Assembly (NCBI GenBank): GCA_029706075.1
Contig: JAINUG010000049.1
Coordinates: forward strand, 124,001 to 188,000
DNA length: 64,000 nucleotides
DNA from: Aldrovandia affinis
Lineage: Eukaryota > Chordata > Actinopteri > Notacanthiformes > Halosauridae
Direction of reading: 5' to 3'
Shown here: positions 60,363 through 64,000 of the stretch, piece by piece
How positions within the stretch are numbered: the first letter of the stretch is position 1
Layout: every line of letters starts with the position of its first letter
Notes under the pieces: generated by a model
Told to the model about the DNA's origin: nothing
Databases searched by the model: none
The model's input: the letters and a program-made list of their open reading frames with translations, nothing else
Program-made: the position numbers and the translations under genes

Positions 60363-60877
60363 CAAGATGGCGCTGGACGCACGATAGACGGGCTATTTGG
60401 CATTTAGTTTTATTTGTTTGTTTGCGTATGCTATGTTTGTCCACGCTAGTTACGTTTGGCTTAAGTTATTAAGCAACAAAGACACACATAATGTTGGATC
60501 ACAGAAAGAAAGATTATGGCTGGTGACAGTCTTTTGTATCTTACTGATACTACAACACACCTGGAGTTAATTACACATGACAGAACGTCGGTACCGACAG
60601 TGGCACAAACTCATGTGGACCTAATAGGGTATGATTGCAGTGCCCTACTTTAACTGTGGATCTTCGCTAACCAGGGCAGATTTCCACCGGATCTCCCCAG
60701 GGAGTGTTCCAGAAAGAGAAAAAGGGGTAAGATAGGAGGGATAAGGCAGCGCATTTATGCTAGGAAAACCCGACCTTCCCTCCTGACAATCTAGCGAACA
60801 CACGCTCACTGCCTAAACAATTCACTAAACTGGTATAAATACAGTCGCCTGCTCTGTTTTATGGAGACCTGGCTTAA
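60363..60877 (+). mobile_element. L2/CR1-like LINE, 5' segment
   Basis: Begins with atcaagatggcgctgga, a typical 5' UTR start. It ends in the apurinic endonuclease N-terminus NWYKYSRLLCFMETWLN (60826-60877). It is interrupted by a piggyBac element at its TTAA and resumes at 63257. In the UTR and early ORF no intact frame is seen. Confidence 0.75.
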
Positions 60878-63256
60878 CCCTCTTAATATGTTGAAATTAA
60901 CTTACGTCTTTTATATTTGGGGTAAAATTGACCCCATCAATTTAAACCGACAGGAAAGGATTGTAATTGAAAGTGTTACACAATTTTATGTCTCAGGTAC
61001 TCTGTCTCTGCTGCCCATCTTAATAGCCCTGTAAATAAAACATGGCTCCCCCACCCTCCGCTTATACATCAAGTATTCATATTACGTGACTCGAAAAATA
61101 CGCAAATCACCAAAAACCTCATTGATTGACCTAAAATGAAAAAAGAAAATCTTTTTTTGGTGTTTGGAGGGCTTTAGATTTTTGTTTTTTATAACATTTG
61201 GAAAGAAACACTTGTTGAATACATTCTAGCCTTTGTCTACACGATTGTGGGCATGATTTGCAGAGAGTGTGTGCTTCTTGCAGATGTTCTTCTTGAATTT
61301 GTGTGTCGGTCTTAGAGCCATTTCTGTTGGGACAGACTTGGCACCTGTCATGTTTTCTGTCTGTTGATGGAACCACTGGAGGAGTTGGAGTGTGTGTCTC
61401 CTTTTGAAAACTCCTTTTGAACAGATGCAGCTATTGATGCATTTGGAAGGAACCGTCTTCTCTCATTTGTCCCATACATCCCATATAGCTGCAAGTTTGT
61501 CATGCTCCTGTCTTGTCCCAACCCTACCTTGTTTCTCTGTCATCAAAGCATATGATGTGGGAGTCACATGGAATGTCTCCAAAGACATTGTGGCTGGAAA
61601 TATTGCCCTACCAGTGTCAGCATTCCAAAGGTAACAACAAAGGCTTGTTGTTGCTTTGCCTTTTGACTTGCAAGTGGGTCACATCCAAGTCTTTCCAATT
61701 GCCACCAGACACCTGCCTCCCCTCTAGGTTTGTCATCTCAAGAATATCATTTTACACTGATGGTGATATGAAGAGTTTAAATGCAGATTTTATGTCATGG
61801 ACATGGCTGATAGTGTGGTGGGGATCTGGTGGGGTCTGGAACCATTTTGATTACATTAGCAGCACTAAGTACATTTACATTTACATTTGACATTTTAAGC
61901 ATTTAGCAGACGGTCTTATCCAGAGCGACTTACAAGATGTGCATTAATACACGGGAGGAACACTCATAGTTAGCGCACTAGATCAGTGCAGTAATACAGC
62001 AATAGACATCATTGCAGGCATCTGCGTACCATACCTGTAACACTGGGAAGGAAAAGGTTAGTGTTTTTTTTTTTTTGGAGTATAGTGTTGTATAGTGTAG
62101 AACAAGTAAACAGTGGTGACGACAAATTAGCTAGATGGACAGAGTTCAGTGGTAGTGGAGTCTGAAGATTGCAAGTGATTCCGCGGTCCTGACCGATTGC
62201 GGAAGGTCGTTCCACCAGCGAGGGACCAGGACAGAGAAGAGGCGAGACCGCGAGGAAGGGCTGCCAGGCGCCCGGAGGGATGGGGCAGCCAGTTTGCCAG
62301 AGGAGGTGGAGCGGAGGGGTCTGGGAGGGGTGTAGGGAGTGATGAGAGACTGGAGGTATGGGGGAGCAGTACCTCTGGCCGCTTGAAAAGCAAGCACCAG
62401 TGACTTAAATCTGATGCATGCTGCGATGGGGAGCCACTGCAGAGAGTAGAGTAGAGGGGTGATGTGGGTGAACTTCGGCTGGTTGAACACCAGGCGACTG
62501 GCAGCATTCTGGACTAGTTGCAGTGGCTTGATGGCACAGGCCGGAAGGCCTGCCATCAAGGAATTGCTTAAGTCTCCCCTGTCTTTCAAGTGGGGAGAGG
62601 GACCATAACAAGTTTTCATTTTTGGAAGTGAACATGTCCACATTTGGTGGCTGAGAGACAGCAGATTCTCTTGGTGGTTGAGAGACCCCAGGAGGGTCAA
62701 CCCCAAGGGACTCATTCTCATATGAGGAGGATTTCTCATAATCAGGGTCCTTCTCAACATTATCCTCAGTCTCAGACACATTCTCCTGTAAATCATTTTC
62801 ACTGCCAAAGAGCTGTGACAGAACCTCATTGGCAGAAAATCTATCAGAGTTCTCACACTACTTACAGGTGTAGTTCCCAGGGAAGCTGTGGCAAATGTCT
62901 TATGTTAGGGCCCTAAAACATGGAAAAGTTTTTTGAAGATCATACAATTGCATGGGAAAGTGCCCTCAATATGAGCCAAAATAACAAAAAACTATATAAA
63001 AACAAACAGATTAAAAAAAGGTGTGTAAAACGTTTATATTTCCTCAGGTTTTATATAGCTACAGAGCTTGGGGTCAAAATGGCCTCAAACAACACATATG
63101 TTGCATAACATGTTGCACAAAGTGCAGGACATTTTATGTTTTCCAAGTTTTCCCAATGAAATTAGGAAAAGTCATGAAGGATCAAGCTGAAAAAAATATG
63201 TTAATCATGCTTTTAGAGACGTTAAACATTGAATGGGGTCAAACATAATAGGAGGG
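60878..63256 (-). mobile_element. piggyBac-like transposon, deleted core, TTAA target
   Basis: Flanked by TTAA (60874-60877 and 63257-63260); ends CCCTCTTAATATGTT and (minus) CCCTCCTATTATGTT. The minus strand keeps the transposase N-terminus (FSANEVLSQLFGSENDLQEN, SPLERQGRL, then SAANVIKMVPDPTR) and the cysteine-rich C-terminus (DRKHDRCQVCPNRNGSKTD, CKSCP). Most of the DDE domain between about 61560 and 61380 is deleted, stops and frameshifts are scattered, and a LINE fragment splits the N-terminal part. It is a different family from the piggyBac at 1-668. Confidence 0.88.
61871..62567 (-). mobile_element. 5'-truncated L2/RSg-1-like LINE fragment
   Basis: The minus strand encodes the end of a LINE reverse-transcriptase ORF: NSLMAGLPACAIKPLQLVQN, AASRLVFNQPKFTHITPLLY, FSVLVPRWWNDLPQSVRTAE. 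It is followed by a 3' UTR ending tgtaagtcgctctggataag and (aaatgt)n. It inserted into the piggyBac N-terminal coding part between GRL and SAANVIK; short taagt sequences on both sides may be the target duplication. The frame through the retained part is nearly unbroken. Confidence 0.85.
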
Positions 63257-63365
63257 TTAAATTCAGTAGAAAACAACTGACTGTACCTTCAGGACTGTAT
63301 CATCCAGTGAGAGTGGATAGAAATGAGCAAGCTACTGGGAAGATAGTGGGAGGGGGCATCAGTGG
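63257..63365 (+). mobile_element. L2/CR1-like LINE, continuation after piggyBac
   Basis: After the right TTAA the frame reads LTVPSGLYHPVRVDRNEQAT then GKIVGGGI, which is the segment that follows ETWLN in L2/CR1 endonuclease domains (..FRADR..TGKSRGGG). It is therefore the other half of the LINE at 60363-60877. Confidence 0.75.
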
Positions 63366-64000
63366 CGTCATTTCAGCAAAAGCCAAGGTATGGCAAGGGA
63401 TGGGGTGGGGGGGTGAAGGGGGGGTGTCCCCCTCCTTGGTGGACATTTTTTGTCAAATCAGTCAATTTTGGTGAGTTGTTTCTATACAATTTACTTATAT
63501 ATTTAGGTAACATTAATAAACAAAGGAGACAACTACAGTATGTAACTAGTAAACCTATTTTACTAGATTCTGAGATCTAATAACCTTGACATACGTAAAT
63601 TATTACCCAATTATTACCCGATTATTATGCGATTGTACCCGTTAACGTTAGCTAGCTAGCTTGTTAGCTTCACAATCGCGGGTGATGTTAAGTCCGGTTT
63701 TTAACTAAAATAACATATAGAATGTGTTCGTATTGACACAACATGACATGGACTTGTTCATGAATATGTTACATTTGAATCAACAGTATTATGGCGTTTA
63801 TACCATTTGTTTAACCCACCTGAATGAATGAGAATAACGGACAAGGTTTTAATGTTAACGCTAGTCTGTGGCTTGTTTATTCTGAGGAACTGTAACGTTA
63901 CTAGCCAGAGCAGCAACCTTTATCTCCCGTTCAACTACATTGCCATCTATAGGCTGGGTGGTGGGGTGTACTAAAAGTGAGGAGGAGCCGGGAGGATTTT
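63366..64000. other. No feature recognised at right edge
   Basis: G-rich stretch at 63397-63430, then AT-rich DNA with a gttaacgttagctagctagc stretch near 63640. No exon, RNA gene or transposon end seen. Confidence 0.5.

Noticed and set aside
62146-62856. 236-codon minus-strand frame as a single gene
   Set aside because: It is an accidental join of an off-frame piggyBac N-terminus and the inner LINE reverse-transcriptase end.

Overview
The window comes from a ray-finned fish, almost certainly a teleost. It has intron-split vertebrate genes with GT-AG junctions, many Tc1/mariner, piggyBac and hAT elements, tRNA-derived SINEs that share a 3' tail with an L2/RSg-1-type LINE, long CA/GT arrays and many 'taacgttagctagc' stretches. 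I cannot name the species.

Four protein-coding genes are supported by exon-level reading. (1) prdx5, minus strand: exons 2-5 at 6166-6300, 3844-3975, 2884-2922 and 1759-1823. Exon 1 (Met-Pro-Ile-Lys) is present twice, at 17316-17327 and 15990-16001, and the last exon lies off the left edge. (2) trmt112, plus strand: four exons, 18433-21349, complete at 123 aa. (3) esrra, minus strand: six coding exons, 33929 down to 28003, 432 aa, with probable untranslated exons near 36.8 kb and 40.7 kb. (4) A TGF-beta2-like ligand, plus strand: seven exons, 48792-55136, 423 aa with a 113-aa mature domain.

The order prdx5 / trmt112 / esrra and all three orientations match human 11q13 (inverted). trmt112 and prdx5 are divergent, and trmt112 and esrra converge. 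esrra and the TGF-beta gene are head-to-head about 8 kb apart. ESRRG/TGFB2 and ESRRB/TGFB3 are also head-to-head in human, so this TGF-beta gene may be the fourth ohnolog that mammals lost.

Mobile DNA by region: piggyBac remnant (1-668); Tc1 fold-back palindrome in prdx5 intron 2 (4443-6074); nearly whole Tc1 copy in prdx5 intron 1 (6594-8180); an unclassified ~3.6 kb element with 148-bp repeats (10028-13672); a hAT MITE inside the duplicated prdx5 exon-1 region (16110-16646); a second Tc1 fold-back derivative in trmt112 intron 3 (19859-20932); Tc1 remnants at 43.1 kb and 50.1 kb; SINEs at 2.2, 9.1, 13.8, 52.5, 54.4 and 59.7 kb; and a nest at 60.4-63.4 kb (LINE split by piggyBac, itself carrying another LINE fragment).

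The most unusual structure is in esrra. The intron before the second ligand-binding-domain exon holds about 26 extra tandem copies of its own 3' splice site plus the first bases of the next exon, in a 36-bp unit, so each extra acceptor could add 12 in-frame residues. No LTR retroelement, CRISPR, rRNA or free tRNA gene was seen.
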